A stretch of DNA of 6,898 nt, from assembly GCA_019307645.1 (NCBI GenBank), contig JAFDJF010000161.1, positions 1-6,898 of the forward strand, read 5' to 3'. The position numbers and the translations under genes are program-made. Below are positions 6,371 to 6,898 of the stretch, in pieces. The notes below the pieces were generated by a model, which was not told the DNA's origin, ran no database searches, and saw only the letters and a program-made list of their open reading frames with translations. Numbering within the stretch: position 1 is the first letter of the stretch; every line of letters begins with the position of its first letter. The DNA is from Deltaproteobacteria bacterium (lineage in GTDB: Bacteria > Desulfobacterota > DSM-4660 > Desulfatiglandales > Desulfatiglandaceae).

Positions 6371-6554
6371 TCTCTCACCCACTCCCTGCGGTCGTTAGAG
6401 GCACAGGGAACACAGAGAAAGAAAAACCAAATTTACTGTGTTTGAGACAACCAAAAATTAGTTCTTTTACCCATTCAGCCATAATACTGTTAGTGTTTTA
6501 AAGACAAAAGAAAAACTCTGTGGTCTCTGTGGCTCTAGCGGAGCGGGTGAGAGA
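6371..6554. repeat. Imperfect inverted-repeat element (MITE-like), 184 bp
   Basis: The left arm 6371-6417 and right arm 6516-6554 are inverted copies. Both begin, read inwards, with TCTCTCACCC and end with CACAGAG. Aligned by eye, 34 of 39 paired positions match, and the left arm has an extra 8 bases (CTGCGGTC, about 6386-6393). The 98-base centre (6418-6515) has no reading frame of note. The segment AAAGAAAAAC occurs just inside both arms in direct orientation. No clear target-site duplication is visible at the outer edges. The structure fits a non-coding miniature element or a large RNA hairpin; its mobility is inferred only. Confidence 0.75.
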
Positions 6555-6577
6555 TAATTATTTTGTTATGAATAAGT

Positions 6578-6629
6578 ACCCTTTTAGGGTCACATTTCAA
6601 GCCACCCTTTTTAGGCTTTTTAGGGGTGG
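6578..6629. repeat. Two small hairpins with related sequence
   Basis: ACCCT-TTT-AGGGT at 6578-6590 is a short hairpin. CCACCC (6602-6607) pairs with GGGTGG (6624-6629) around a T-rich 16-base loop. Both left sides share ACCCTTTT(T)AGG (6578-6588 and 6604-6615), a direct repeat 26 bases apart. Neither is followed by a T-run on the plus strand, so they are weak terminator candidates. Confidence 0.5.
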
Positions 6630-6658
6630 TTATTGACTTGGTGATTCTATGAGGATTC

Positions 6659-6877
6659 AAGGGTTCTAGGATTCAAGTGGAATGCTGGAAAATTGTAGAG
6701 GCTTAAGGTTTGGCAAGAGTCCTGTCAACTATGTCTGGAGATTTATAGGGTAACGAAAATATTTCCAAAAAATGAGCGATTTGGCTTTACCTCCCAAATG
6801 AAAAGGGCGACCCTCTCTATCCCGAGCAATATTTCAGAAGGGTGCGAGAAAAACTACCCCAGAATCCTGGACCCCTT
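6659..6877. repeat. 17-bp inverted repeat bracketing four-helix-bundle remnant
   Basis: AAGGGTTCTAGGATTCA at 6659-6675 matches the reverse complement of 6861-6877 (AAGGGGTCCAGGATTCT) at 14 of 17 positions. The left copy overlaps a 16-base-period direct repeat of AGGATTCAAG (6652-6661 and 6668-6677). The right copy starts about where protein homology of the enclosed remnant stops. Confidence 0.6.
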
Positions 6878-6898
6878 TCTCCCAACTAATTGGGAGAA
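6682..6898 (+). pseudogene. Four-helix-bundle protein (23S rRNA IVP / S23 family), frameshifted and truncated remnant
   Basis: The frame from 6699 to the window end encodes LKVWQESCQL near its start, then IFPKNERFGFTSQ, then MKRATLSIPSNISEG (6798-6842). This closely follows the conserved N-terminal half of the four-helix-bundle family (TIGR02436/PF05635), first known from intervening sequences in 23S rRNA genes. No ATG, GTG or TTG lies between the TAG at 6696-6698 and the ATG at 6798. The natural N-terminus appears in another frame: ATG 6682 gives MLENCR, matching the usual few residues before LKVW, so a one-base deletion near 6697-6701 is likely. After GCEKN (to 6854) the sequence no longer resembles the family, which should continue towards FL..A.GS..EL, and instead enters a repeat. 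Intact members are about 120 residues; function is unclear, though relatives include the Avd accessory protein of diversity-generating retroelements. The family call is strong; the loss of function is inferred. Confidence 0.72.
6877..6898. repeat. Perfect hairpin at window edge
   Basis: TTCTCCCAA (6877-6885) pairs perfectly with TTGGGAGAA (6890-6898) around a CTAA loop. Whether a T-run follows is cut off by the window end, so its use as a terminator cannot be judged. Confidence 0.6.

Noticed and set aside
5970..6445. Plus-strand frames opposite the phosphatase and running into the intergenic region
   Set aside because: One is antisense to HAD motif I; the other runs through the hairpins and inverted-repeat arm and has no family features.
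6289..6554. CRISPR array
   Set aside because: The repeats are inverted and irregular, with no evenly spaced direct repeat-spacer pattern.

Overview
The window looks like a chromosomal piece from a Gram-negative bacterium, most likely Desulfobacterota (the former Deltaproteobacteria). The reasons are a PilO/PilP/MshL-type pilus gene set with AMIN and TPR modules, together with a scattered four-helix-bundle (23S rRNA intervening-sequence-type) remnant and palindromic intergenic repeats. The lineage is inferred from gene style, not proven.

Positions 1-5470 carry five co-directional (+) genes for the envelope-spanning part of a type IV pilus or MSHA-like machine: the 3' end of a PilO-like inner-membrane protein; a PilP-like periplasmic protein; a lipoprotein with a CsgG/LpoB-like body and an alanine-rich coiled-coil tail; an exported AMIN + secretin-N0 + TPR protein; and an MshL/PilQ-like lipoprotein secretin. 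Gaps are 49, 99, 56 and 52 bases, and most starts have a good ribosome binding site, so an operon is likely. PilO and PilP would form the inner-membrane alignment complex, which reaches across the periplasm to the secretin. The AMIN protein looks like the peptidoglycan-binding and N0 half of a PilQ, detached and joined to TPRs. The lipoprotein is the least expected member and may assist secretin assembly or bridging.

The run ends at the secretin. A convergent gene on the minus strand (5562-6191) encodes a small Gph-like HAD phosphatase with its own plausible sigma70-type promoter at 6228-6257.

Positions 6258-6898 hold no intact gene but are rich in structure: two adjacent hairpins (6289-6328), a 184-bp imperfect inverted-repeat element (6371-6554), further hairpins at 6578-6629, and a frameshifted, apparently truncated four-helix-bundle gene (6682 to the window end). 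A 17-bp inverted repeat brackets that remnant, and the window edge is a perfect hairpin. This end reads as a landing zone for small repeats and decayed elements.
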